This document shows positions 31,392 through 38,414 of a DNA stretch of 38,851 bases, piece by piece; the first letter of the stretch is position 1, and each line of letters begins with the position of its first letter. The stretch spans positions 1-38,851 of the forward strand of contig CANIBQ010000048.1 in assembly GCA_947465645.1 (NCBI GenBank), read 5' to 3'. Source of the DNA: Acidobacteriota bacterium (GTDB lineage: Bacteria > Acidobacteriota > Vicinamibacteria > Vicinamibacterales > UBA2999). The notes under the pieces were generated by a model. It worked only from the letters and a program-made list of their open reading frames with translations. It was not told where the DNA came from and searched no databases. The position numbers and the translations under genes are program-made.

Positions 31392-32416
31392 TTGAAGCGG
31401 ATGCGCGGGTCGACCACGGCGTAGACGACGTCGGAGAGGATGTTGCCGACGAGCATCAGGAGACTGCTGACCACGAGGATGCCGAGGGCCACCGGGTAGT
31501 CGCGCTGCAGGACGGCGGTATATCCGAGGTAGCCCATGCCGTCGATGTTGAAGACGCGCTCGATCAGGAACGATCCGGCGAGGACCAGGCTGATGACGTG
31601 GCCGAGGCCGGTGACGATCGGGATGAGCGAGTTGCGCAGCGCGTGCACGAAGATCACCCGGCGCTCGGTCAGTCCCTTCGCAAACGCCGTACGGACGTAG
31701 TCCTGGCCCAGGTTCTCCATCAGCGAGTTCTTCGTCAGGATGGTGTCGGTGGCGAACGAGCCGATCATGTAGCAGAGCACCGGCAGCGCCATGTGGTGGA
31801 GCTGCCCGGTGATCTTCCCCCACACGCTCAGGTACTCCCAGTCCGAAGGGCGAAAGCCCCCAAGGGGGAACACGCTGAAGAAGCTGCCACCGCCGAGCAA
31901 GACCAGCAGCGCCGTTCCCAGCGCCCATCCCGGAATGGCGTAGCCGATGAACACCAGCGCGCTGCTGATCCAGTCGAACCGGGAGCCGTGGCGGATCGCC
32001 TTGAACACGCCGAGTGGAATGCACACGAGGTAGCTCAGGAAGAATCCGGTCAGGCCGAGGAAGATCGAGACCGGGAAGCGCGACTTGATCACGTCCCACA
32101 CCGGGTCCTGGTAGGTGTAGGACGTGCCGAGGTCGAGATGGACGATGTTATTGAGCCAGGTCAGATAGCGGATGTGCACCGGCTTGTCGAAGCCGTAGAA
32201 CTTCTTCATCTCCTCGAGCGCTTCGGGCGGAATCTCCGTTCCAAAGGTGCCGAGGCCGCCTCCGCCCCCTTCCTGCGCCAGGGCCATCTTGTAGGCCATG
32301 ATCTGCCGTTCGATCGGCCCGCCCGGCACGAAATGCATCACCAGGAACGCCGCCATCGTGATCCCGATGAAGGTCGGAATGATCAGGAGGAAGCGCCGGA
32401 TGAAGTAGCCCGTCAT
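31388..32416 (-). CDS. Peptide ABC transporter permease, YejB/DppB type
   Basis: 342 residues; the ATG at 32416 overlaps the stop of the binding-protein gene (ATGA). It begins MTGYFIRRFLLIIPTFIGI, typical of DppB-like permeases, then FVPGGPIERQIM and KKFYGFDKPVHIRYL. GYAIPGWALGTALLVLLGGGSFFSVFPLGG and LTKNSLMENLGQDYVRTAFAKGL (EAA-loop region) point to the YejB branch, as does VDPRIRFK at the end. A Gly-rich loop (EGGGGGLGTFG) precedes the first conserved periplasmic segment. In E. coli, YejABEF imports microcin C and oligopeptides; substrate range here is inferred from the family. Confidence 0.92.
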   Translation of the reverse strand: MTGYFIRRFLLIIPTFIGITMAAFLVMHFVPGGPIERQIMAYKMALAQEGGGGGLGTFGTEIPPEALEEMKKFYGFDKPVHIRYLTWLNNIVHLDLGTSYTYQDPVWDVIKSRFPVSIFLGLTGFFLSYLVCIPLGVFKAIRHGSRFDWISSALVFIGYAIPGWALGTALLVLLGGGSFFSVFPLGGFRPSDWEYLSVWGKITGQLHHMALPVLCYMIGSFATDTILTKNSLMENLGQDYVRTAFAKGLTERRVIFVHALRNSLIPIVTGLGHVISLVLAGSFLIERVFNIDGMGYLGYTAVLQRDYPVALGILVVSSLLMLVGNILSDVVYAVVDPRIRFK

Positions 32417-34392
32417 CGCGTCGAGTTAATCGACGCGTTCTGATCGTCCTCGGTCCTGGCGAAATCGAGCCAGTACTTGTCTTCGGTCGGCCCGACTTCG
32501 AGCTTCTTCGACGGATCGCGCATCGCCTGTTCGAGCTGCGCGTTCTTCTGCGGGTCGAACCACCAGAGCGACGGCGCATCACGGGAGTCGCCGATCCGCG
32601 TGATGATCCCCTTGGGCTGGCCGAACCTGTTCCAGTACAGCACGCGCGTGTACGGCGCGAACCACTGGAACACGTACTGATGCTCGGCCATGTAGATGCC
32701 GTCGAGCTCGCGCATCAGCCCCGCCCGCTTCTTGATGTCGAACTCACGGTCGTAGAGCGCGATGATTTCGTCGGCCCGCTTGTTCTTGAAGCCGGTGACA
32801 TTTCCGGATTCCTTCAAGTCCGCCTGGTCCGAGCCGAAGAACTGCGTCGGCATAGGGAATGGGCCGCCGCCGCCCCATCCCACCATGAACATGCCGAACT
32901 GCTGTTCGCCAAGAAGCTTGTACGAGCTCTCGGGGGTGGCGTACCGCAGGTTGAGCGTAATGCCTACCTTGCGGAGGTCGTCCTGGTAGATGGTGAAATA
33001 CCGCTCGAACTGGCGATCGTTGTACATCAGCTCGAGTGACAGCGGCGTGCCGTTCTTCACGAGCTGCCCCCGCGCGTTGCGTTCCTTCCACCCTGCGTCG
33101 GCGAGCAGTTGCACGGCCGCCTGCGGGTTGTACTTCAGCTTTTCGTTGTTGGGATTTTCGTAGATCGAACCGGGGAACGCCGAATCGAGAGGCACGTACT
33201 GGGAGAACATCAGCTTCTCGATCATCAGCTCACGGTTGAACAGGTGCCGTAGCGCCTTTCGAACCCTGACGTCGTCATAGGGCGGCCGTCGTGTGTTCAT
33301 GGCCATGCCGACGATGCTTTGCGATTCGTGGTTCCAGATCTTGCGCTTCTGCAACTGGCCGCTTTGCACCTTGTCGAAGTCGAGCTCCTCGACCCACATC
33401 TGCGCCCGCTGTACCAACATGTAATCGAGATCGCCGCGCTTCACCATCTCGAACACCAGGTTGGGATCCCGGACCACGACCTCGCGAATCTCGTCGAAGT
33501 TGCCGGTGCCGATATTTCGCCGGTGCTTCTCGGCCCAGTAATCCTTGCGCCGGCGAATGTGGATGGCGTTGCCCTTGTCGAGGTCGGCGGGGGTGACGAC
33601 ATACGGGCCGCTGCCTGGCAGCATCTTGTCGTTGTACTCGCGGAGGTACTGCGCTCCGGTGAGGCCCTTCAACACATGCGCCGGATAGATGGCAAAACCG
33701 GAGAAATAATACAGACCCGTCCAGACCGCTTCCTTCGACTTGACGCGGACGATGTACTTGCTTTCCGCGACCGGCGGCTCGTACTTGCTGTACATCGCGT
33801 TTCGGACCGGATCCTGGACGGTCTTGTCGGTGTTGAGCTTCCAGGTGGCGACCACGTCCTCCGCGGTGACCGGCGTGTTGTCGTTGAAGCGCGCATTGGG
33901 GTCGAGGCGGAACCGGTACGTCATCTTGTCCGGCAGCACCTGCCAGTGCGTCGCCAGTGCCGGGATGTACTCGAGCGTGGTCGGATGAAGACCGAGCAGC
34001 GATTCGTACACGAGGCCGCTGAGCGTGTTATTCCAGGTCGTGAGATTCGGGCCGATGTAGCGCAGCGTTGCCGGGTAATCGGGCAACGGTTCGCGGAACA
34101 CCCCGCCCTTCACCGCGCGCGGATCGCCGATCAGATCGAAGTCGGTGTTGGTCTCCCACCCCTCGCCGGTGAAGCCTTTGCCTCCCTGTTCGGCGGGCAC
34201 GGATGGATCCGCGCCGGCATCCGCGTTGGGAAACACGGGATAGGCGTTCTTGTCCGCCGACGCGGTGGACTGCGAGGCCGGCGAACCGCTGCCGCTCGAG
34301 TCCGGCGCCTGCTGGTTGCTGGTGCCTCCGCCGCAGCCTGCCGCGACGAAGGTGATGAGGACGATGGCGGGAAGAAAGCGGCGAAGCGTCAT
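32413..34392 (-). CDS. Peptide ABC transporter substrate-binding lipoprotein, YejA/DppA type
   Basis: 659 residues from the ATG at 34392; a longer 960-residue reading includes the out-of-frame sequence of the neighbouring gene. Lipobox VAAGC places the lipidated Cys at residue 20, followed by a Ser-rich linker. The SBP_bac_5 fold is clear: RFNDNTPVTAEDVVATW, GSGPYVV, DDVRVRKALRHLFNRE and a long C-terminal lobe. FREPLPDYPATLRYIGP and SLWWFDPQKN fit the YejA-like group, whose members are larger than DppA. It is the first gene of the five-gene importer operon and sits 65 bases downstream of the unnamed-family gene at 34458 on the same strand. Confidence 0.92.
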   Translation of the reverse strand: MTLRRFLPAIVLITFVAAGCGGGTSNQQAPDSSGSGSPASQSTASADKNAYPVFPNADAGADPSVPAEQGGKGFTGEGWETNTDFDLIGDPRAVKGGVFREPLPDYPATLRYIGPNLTTWNNTLSGLVYESLLGLHPTTLEYIPALATHWQVLPDKMTYRFRLDPNARFNDNTPVTAEDVVATWKLNTDKTVQDPVRNAMYSKYEPPVAESKYIVRVKSKEAVWTGLYYFSGFAIYPAHVLKGLTGAQYLREYNDKMLPGSGPYVVTPADLDKGNAIHIRRRKDYWAEKHRRNIGTGNFDEIREVVVRDPNLVFEMVKRGDLDYMLVQRAQMWVEELDFDKVQSGQLQKRKIWNHESQSIVGMAMNTRRPPYDDVRVRKALRHLFNRELMIEKLMFSQYVPLDSAFPGSIYENPNNEKLKYNPQAAVQLLADAGWKERNARGQLVKNGTPLSLELMYNDRQFERYFTIYQDDLRKVGITLNLRYATPESSYKLLGEQQFGMFMVGWGGGGPFPMPTQFFGSDQADLKESGNVTGFKNKRADEIIALYDREFDIKKRAGLMRELDGIYMAEHQYVFQWFAPYTRVLYWNRFGQPKGIITRIGDSRDAPSLWWFDPQKNAQLEQAMRDPSKKLEVGPTEDKYWLDFARTEDDQNASINSTR

Positions 34393-34424
34393 GAGGTGAA
34401 GTCTAGCGCGGGAAAGGGGGGAAA

Positions 34425-34448
34425 GGTGCGATGGTGCGACGGTGCGAC
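34425..34448. repeat. Three tandem GGTGCGAY octamers
   Basis: GGTGCGAT, GGTGCGAC, GGTGCGAC follow one another between copy D and the binding-protein gene. The core GGTGCGACG also occurs near 38097, before the cold-shock gene. This is the kind of short intergenic repeat that gives spurious WCDGAT peptides. Confidence 0.6.
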
Positions 34449-34457
34449 GAGGGGTAG

Positions 34458-35255
34458 CTATTTCGGCCGTTCCACCGCGGTAAAGTCCAGGTAGTCGCCG
34501 GAGCAGGAGATTTCGCCCAGCTCCCAGTTCGGCCTGAGCTCGTAGAAGAGCGTCGCCGTCCAGGGCTTGGCCAGCGCCACGGGGTCTTCCATCGTGATGT
34601 CGAGCTCGAGGTGCGTCAGGTCGACGCGCCGGAAGCGCTCGGTGACCTTCAACTGATCGCTGTGCGCGTGACCGATGCGATCGAGCCACGTCCTGTCGTT
34701 GAAGCCCACCGTCTCGACGACGAAGGTATTCCCGTCCCAGCGTCCAGCCGATGTGCCCATCCAGAGCAAGTCGGGATCGGTCGGCGGCTTGCGGCCGTCG
34801 GTGAAGACGCGCCGCAGCCAGTGGTCGTACTCGTAGATCAGCAATGTCTGCTTCGGCGTGTGCACCACTTCGAACGGATAGGGGTGGAAGTAGACGCGCG
34901 GCACGCCCGGGGGGTAGCACTTGGTGAGCACCGGGTCGTTGGTCTCGTCGAGCCGGTAGTTGCCGCCGTTCGAGTCCCTGGCTTCCTTGAACTTCTCGAG
35001 TCCCCACGGCGTCAGTGCGGGGATGCCCTTGCCGTCCTCCTGCAACTTCGGGTCGGTGAAGGTGAAGTTCGTGAAGCCGCGGTTCGATCCGGGTGGATTG
35101 CGCATCATCCACACGCCGCTGATGTCGCGCGCAGGAGCCGGCGCGGCCGCTCCTCCACGCTGAGCCAGGAGGTCCGAGGACACGACGAACACGGTCGCGA
35201 AGGCGACGGTCGCACCGATGAAGGTTCTTCGCGCGTCGAGCCCTCTCGGGATCAC
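34458..35255 (-). CDS. Secreted protein of the four-member unnamed family (copy D)
   Basis: 265 residues; the ATG at 35255 overlaps the stop of the DUF6152 gene (ATGA), so the two are coupled. Signal peptide with RR at 9-10 (GLDARRTFIGATVAFATVFVV), possibly Tat-like. Family features: DISGVW, KCYPPGVPR, FTDGR, LLWMGTSAGRWDGNTFVVETVGFN, HSDQLKVTERF and the late Cys in ISCSGDYLDF. TLLIYEYDHWLRRVFTDGR is the stretch most like copy A. Function unknown. It lies 65 bases upstream of the peptide transporter operon and may share its transcript. Confidence 0.75.
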   Translation of the reverse strand: MIPRGLDARRTFIGATVAFATVFVVSSDLLAQRGGAAAPAPARDISGVWMMRNPPGSNRGFTNFTFTDPKLQEDGKGIPALTPWGLEKFKEARDSNGGNYRLDETNDPVLTKCYPPGVPRVYFHPYPFEVVHTPKQTLLIYEYDHWLRRVFTDGRKPPTDPDLLWMGTSAGRWDGNTFVVETVGFNDRTWLDRIGHAHSDQLKVTERFRRVDLTHLELDITMEDPVALAKPWTATLFYELRPNWELGEISCSGDYLDFTAVERPK

Positions 35256-35635
35256 TGATTCTCCGACAGCGGGAGTTCCTTGCCGTCAGGGCCAATCAGC
35301 TTCCGAATCTGCAGGACGTGCAGTCCCGACTTGTGAGGCACGCCGCTCACGGTGATCCTGTCGCCCGGGTTCAGCGTCCGCTTCGTCCAGCCGGCGCGAC
35401 TGAGCTTGTTCGGAGCCGTGAGCCACCCGGACCAGTTGACGCCGGCAGACTCCCCGTCCTTGACGTCCCAGTAGATGAGGACGTGCGGGTTGGCGTAGGT
35501 CATCTCGGTCACGGTGCCGGTGAAGGTGACTGTCTTCCCCTGGTCGAACGCCGCGCCGCCGTGGTGGCCGAAGACGGGCAGCGGGGCGATGACCAACGCC
35601 GCCACCGCAGCAAGAAGAAGTGACCTGCCTCTCAT
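35252..35635 (-). CDS. Exported DUF6152 family protein (second copy)
   Basis: 127 residues; GGGAG lies 7 bases upstream of the ATG at 35635. Signal peptide LLLAAVAALVIAPLPVFG, whose cleavage would leave HHGGAAFD as mature N-terminus, just as in the copy at 625. The domain has VTFTGTVTEMTYANPHVLIYWDV, GWTKRTLNPGDRITVSG and a closing RKLIGPDGKELPL, the DUF6152 pattern. Function unknown. It is the first gene of the minus-strand unit and is translationally coupled to the unnamed-family copy D. It is divergent from the bicupin (81 bases). Confidence 0.82.
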   Translation of the reverse strand: MRGRSLLLAAVAALVIAPLPVFGHHGGAAFDQGKTVTFTGTVTEMTYANPHVLIYWDVKDGESAGVNWSGWLTAPNKLSRAGWTKRTLNPGDRITVSGVPHKSGLHVLQIRKLIGPDGKELPLSENQ

Positions 35636-35677
35636 GATGTTGCTCCCTCGGGGTGAACTCTAGCACCTGCATTCCGG

Positions 35678-35708
35678 CTGTCAAGACGCCGTCAGCCTCG
35701 GGTAGAAT
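35678..35708 (+). promoter_or_regulatory. Candidate promoter of the bicupin gene
   Basis: A -35-like CTGTCA (35678-35683, 4 of 6 consensus) and a -10-like TAGAAT (35703-35708, 5 of 6) with a 19-base spacer. Transcription would start within a few bases of the ATG at 35717, giving a leaderless or nearly leaderless transcript. Confidence 0.4.
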
Positions 35709-35716
35709 CCGTGGCC

Positions 35717-36400
35717 ATGAAGCGAATTCCTCTTCTTCATCGGGTTGCGCTGGTCCTCGTCGCCGGCGTCACCGTCGTCTCCGCCCAGGTGCCGCTGGAG
35801 AAGGAGCCGCATCATAAGGTGCTCCTCGACACGCTGCCCCTGCGGATTCTCGAGATTACGGTGCCCCCCGGTGCCACCACGCTCGACCACCGGCATGAAT
35901 TCGACATCGCGACGGTGGCGCTCGGCAGTGCATCGACCCGGACGAAGCGGCCCGGCGAGGAGTGGGGTGCCCCGCGCATTCGTCCGCTCGCCAGCCCGGA
36001 CCTCGTCGAGTACACGGGCAAGCCGGCCGTGCACCAGGTCGAGAACATCGACAAGACGCCGTATCGCCTGATCGCCGTCGAGAATTACCGGACCGGGACA
36101 TGGCCCGCGCGAACGGCGATGGCGGCGGCACCCGCGACGACGCTCGCAAGGGAAGCGCGGTCGTTTGCGGTCTACGATGTGAAGCTCGACGCCGCCACTC
36201 CTGGCACGGAGCACGTGCACGATCTGCCGACGGTGGCGATCCTGGTCAGTGGTGAGATCACCAACCAGGGCGTCAACGGCGAGGAGCCGTACCCCGTGCG
36301 CGGGTCAGGGAGATGGATCCTCATACCAGCGGCCCAGGGCCACACCATGGTTGCGGCAGGCACGGGCGCCGCGCACGTCATCGAAGTCGAAGTCCGTTGA
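35717..36400 (+). CDS. Secreted bicupin protein
   Basis: 227 residues from the ATG at 35717 (a GTG at 35711 would add two). Signal peptide PLLHRVALVLVAGVTVVSAQ. Two cupin barrels are visible: PPGATTLDHRHEFDIATVALG with its two His and Glu/Asp at about 50-70, and TPGTEHVHDLPTVAILVSGEI at about 160-185, the second followed by RWILIPAAQGHTM. Both halves keep the HxH...E-type metal-binding start, so each may hold a metal. Bicupins include dioxygenases, isomerases and binding proteins; the reaction here is unknown. The gamma-glutamyltranspeptidase gene follows after 7 bases. Confidence 0.8.
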   Translation: MKRIPLLHRVALVLVAGVTVVSAQVPLEKEPHHKVLLDTLPLRILEITVPPGATTLDHRHEFDIATVALGSASTRTKRPGEEWGAPRIRPLASPDLVEYTGKPAVHQVENIDKTPYRLIAVENYRTGTWPARTAMAAAPATTLAREARSFAVYDVKLDAATPGTEHVHDLPTVAILVSGEITNQGVNGEEPYPVRGSGRWILIPAAQGHTMVAAGTGAAHVIEVEVR

Positions 36401-36407
36401 TCAGGGA

Positions 36408-38033
36408 GTGACGGGGTCTTTCGGCCGCGGCGATCGGCCCACCGGCAACATCGACGGCAGCCGCTCGCCGGTGCTCGCCCGGCGCGGCGTCATCGCCACG
36501 AGCCAGCCGCTCGCATCTGCAGCCGGCCTGGACGTGCTGCGGCAGGGCGGCAACGCCATTGACGCCGCGGTCACCGCGGCTGCGGTGCTGGCCGTGGTCG
36601 AACCAACCATGACCGGTCCCGGTGGCGATGTCTTCGCCATCGTCTACGACGCGAAATCACGCACGCTGCGCGGACTCAATTCAAGCGGACGCGCGGGATC
36701 GGATGCGAACGCCGACGCGCTCGTCGCGAGCGGCGTCAGCCAGATGCCGTCGGCCGGGGGGCGCGCGGTCACGGTGCCTGGCGCGGTCGCGGGATGGGCC
36801 GAGTTGCTCGAGCGCCACGGGACGATCGCGCTGAAGGCGGCGCTCGCGCCGGCGATTGCATATGCGCGCGACGGATTTCCGGTGGCCGAGATTGTCGCGC
36901 GCCAGTGGGCGGACGCCGTGGGCGTTGTCTCCGAACATGCCGCGGCCGCCGTCTTTCTTCCGAACGGCGGCGCACCGGCGCACGGTGCGATCTTCAGAAA
37001 CCCCGATCTCGCCAGGACGCTCGAACAGATCGGCGAGGCAGGCCGCGACGCTTTCTATACCGGCCGGATCGCCGCGGCGATCGTGGCGGCCGTCCGGCAG
37101 GGCGGAGGTTTTCTCACGGAGGCCGACCTCGCCGGCCACGTGTCCGATTGGGTTGAGCCGATCCGCACCAGCTACCGCGGCTTCGAGCTGTGCGAGATGC
37201 CCCCGAACACCCAGGGGTTCGTCGCCCTCGAGATGCTGAACATCCTCGAGGGTTACGACATCGCCTCGACGGGGCACAACAGCGCTGAGTACCTCCACCT
37301 GCTCGTCGAGGCAAAGCGGATCGCGTTTGCGGATCGCGCCGCGCACCTGGCGGATTCCGCCCACGTGCCGCCGCCGGTGCTCGACCGCCTCATCTCGAAG
37401 GGGTATGCGGAGACCCGGCGGCGCGAGATCGACCCGCGGCGCGCCGCGCCTCACTACGCACAGGGGTCGTTCGACGGACGCGACCTCGGCGACACCGTGT
37501 ACCTCGCGGCGGCGGACGGACAGGGGAATGCGATCTCCCTCATCAACTCGCTCTTCGGCAGCTTTGGATCGGGTGTCGTCGCGCCTGGCACGGGCGTGGT
37601 GCTGCACAACCGCGGTGCGGGGTTCACGTTGCAGCGCCACCATCCGAACCGGCTCGCGCCGGGCAAGCGCCCGCTCCACACGCTGGTGCCGGGATTCATC
37701 ATGAAGGACGGGACGCCGCTGATGCCGTTCGGCGTGATGGGCGGCGACAACCAGGCGCAGGCGCACGCGCAGGTCGTGGTCAACCTCGTCGACTTCGGGA
37801 TGAACGTGCAGGAGGCGGGAGATGCGGCGCGGGTGCGGCATGGCGAGGAGGGCCTGGCGGTCGAAAGCGCGATTGGCGAGCGCGTTCGGGCGGCGCTCAC
37901 GCAGCGCGGTCACAGGCTGGTCGACGGCCGGGGTTTGATGGGGGGGTACCAGGCCGTCATGATGGATCCGACGACCGGGGTGTTGATGGGCGGGTCCGAT
38001 CTCCGCAAGGACGGCCTCGCGATTGGCTGCTGA
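36408..38033 (+). CDS. Gamma-glutamyltranspeptidase family protein
   Basis: 541 residues from a GTG at 36408, just after the bicupin stop; the frame stays open upstream, overlapping the bicupin. N-terminal GVIATSQPLASAAGLDVLRQGGNAIDAAVTAA and EPTMTGPGGDVFAIVYD are hallmark GGT sequences. The autoprocessing and catalytic Thr lies in DLGDTVYLAAADGQGNAISLINSLF, and GTGVVLHNRGAGF and GVMGGDNQAQAH complete the small-subunit region. It is closer to YwrD-like members than to E. coli Ggt. No signal peptide is seen from this start, so it may be cytoplasmic. It cleaves gamma-glutamyl bonds, for instance of glutathione. Confidence 0.9.
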   Translation: MTGSFGRGDRPTGNIDGSRSPVLARRGVIATSQPLASAAGLDVLRQGGNAIDAAVTAAAVLAVVEPTMTGPGGDVFAIVYDAKSRTLRGLNSSGRAGSDANADALVASGVSQMPSAGGRAVTVPGAVAGWAELLERHGTIALKAALAPAIAYARDGFPVAEIVARQWADAVGVVSEHAAAAVFLPNGGAPAHGAIFRNPDLARTLEQIGEAGRDAFYTGRIAAAIVAAVRQGGGFLTEADLAGHVSDWVEPIRTSYRGFELCEMPPNTQGFVALEMLNILEGYDIASTGHNSAEYLHLLVEAKRIAFADRAAHLADSAHVPPPVLDRLISKGYAETRRREIDPRRAAPHYAQGSFDGRDLGDTVYLAAADGQGNAISLINSLFGSFGSGVVAPGTGVVLHNRGAGFTLQRHHPNRLAPGKRPLHTLVPGFIMKDGTPLMPFGVMGGDNQAQAHAQVVVNLVDFGMNVQEAGDAARVRHGEEGLAVESAIGERVRAALTQRGHRLVDGRGLMGGYQAVMMDPTTGVLMGGSDLRKDGLAIGC

Positions 38034-38104
38034 CCCCCCCGGTTTCCCCCGCCAGACCCCCCCCCTGCTGAGCCTGAAAGAATAACCAAGCTCGACGGTG
38101 CGAC

Positions 38105-38138
38105 GTGATGTACCATCACACGATCACCCGCGGGGTGA
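38105..38138 (+). promoter_or_regulatory. Two consecutive hairpins in the cold-shock gene leader
   Basis: GTGATG-TAC-CATCAC (38105-38119) and TCACCC-GCG-GGGTGA (38124-38138) are perfect 6-bp stems with 3-base loops, 4 bases apart, in the leader that ends at the ATG at 38192. Cold-shock mRNAs often have structured leaders, so a thermosensing or attenuating role is plausible. Confidence 0.4.
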
Positions 38139-38191
38139 GCAACCGCTGCGGCTACGAACCACGAGCCGGGCTTTTCAGAGGATACGACGCT

Positions 38192-38395
38192 ATGGCATCA
38201 ACGACGGGCACTATCAAACGGATCACCGACAAGGGCTTCGGATTTATCGCGACGGCCGATGGTACCGAGTATTTCTTCCATCAGTCCGCCTGCACGGGCA
38301 CGCGATTCGACGATCTGCGGGAAGGTCAGGACGTCTCCTTCACCGTCGGTCAGGGCCCGAAGGGTCCGCGCGCCGAAAACGTCAAGCCCGAGTAG
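38192..38395 (+). CDS. Cold-shock domain protein (CspA family)
   Basis: 67 residues from the ATG at 38192 (AGAGGA about 10 bases upstream). RNP1-type KGFGFIAT and RNP2-like EYFFHQS are present, and the chain ends KGPRAENVKPE. Single-stranded nucleic-acid binding and RNA chaperone activity are expected. The long hairpin-bearing leader and its place just before a YeiP/EfpL-type gene suggest a translation-related neighbourhood. Length and motifs are typical. In-frame upstream ATGs at 38105 and 38108 give a non-conserved 29-residue extension and are not used. Confidence 0.95.
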   Translation: MASTTGTIKRITDKGFGFIATADGTEYFFHQSACTGTRFDDLREGQDVSFTVGQGPKGPRAENVKPE

Positions 38396-38414
38396 TCGGC
38401 CCCCCCGCGCAGGC

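Noticed and set aside
29314..32099. Apparent ABC ATPase/permease fusions of 652 and 603 residues, and a 960-residue binding-protein fusion at 32413-35295
   Set aside because: The extra N-terminal parts are out-of-frame readings of the preceding genes; internal starts with ATGA overlaps or a lipobox give normal family lengths.
36681..37913. 410-residue minus-strand frame across the gamma-glutamyltranspeptidase
   Set aside because: Antisense shadow; the plus strand has a full GGT.
38034..38065. C-tracts after the GGT gene considered as a phase-variation switch
   Set aside because: They lie after the stop codon and outside any coding frame or promoter that I can define.
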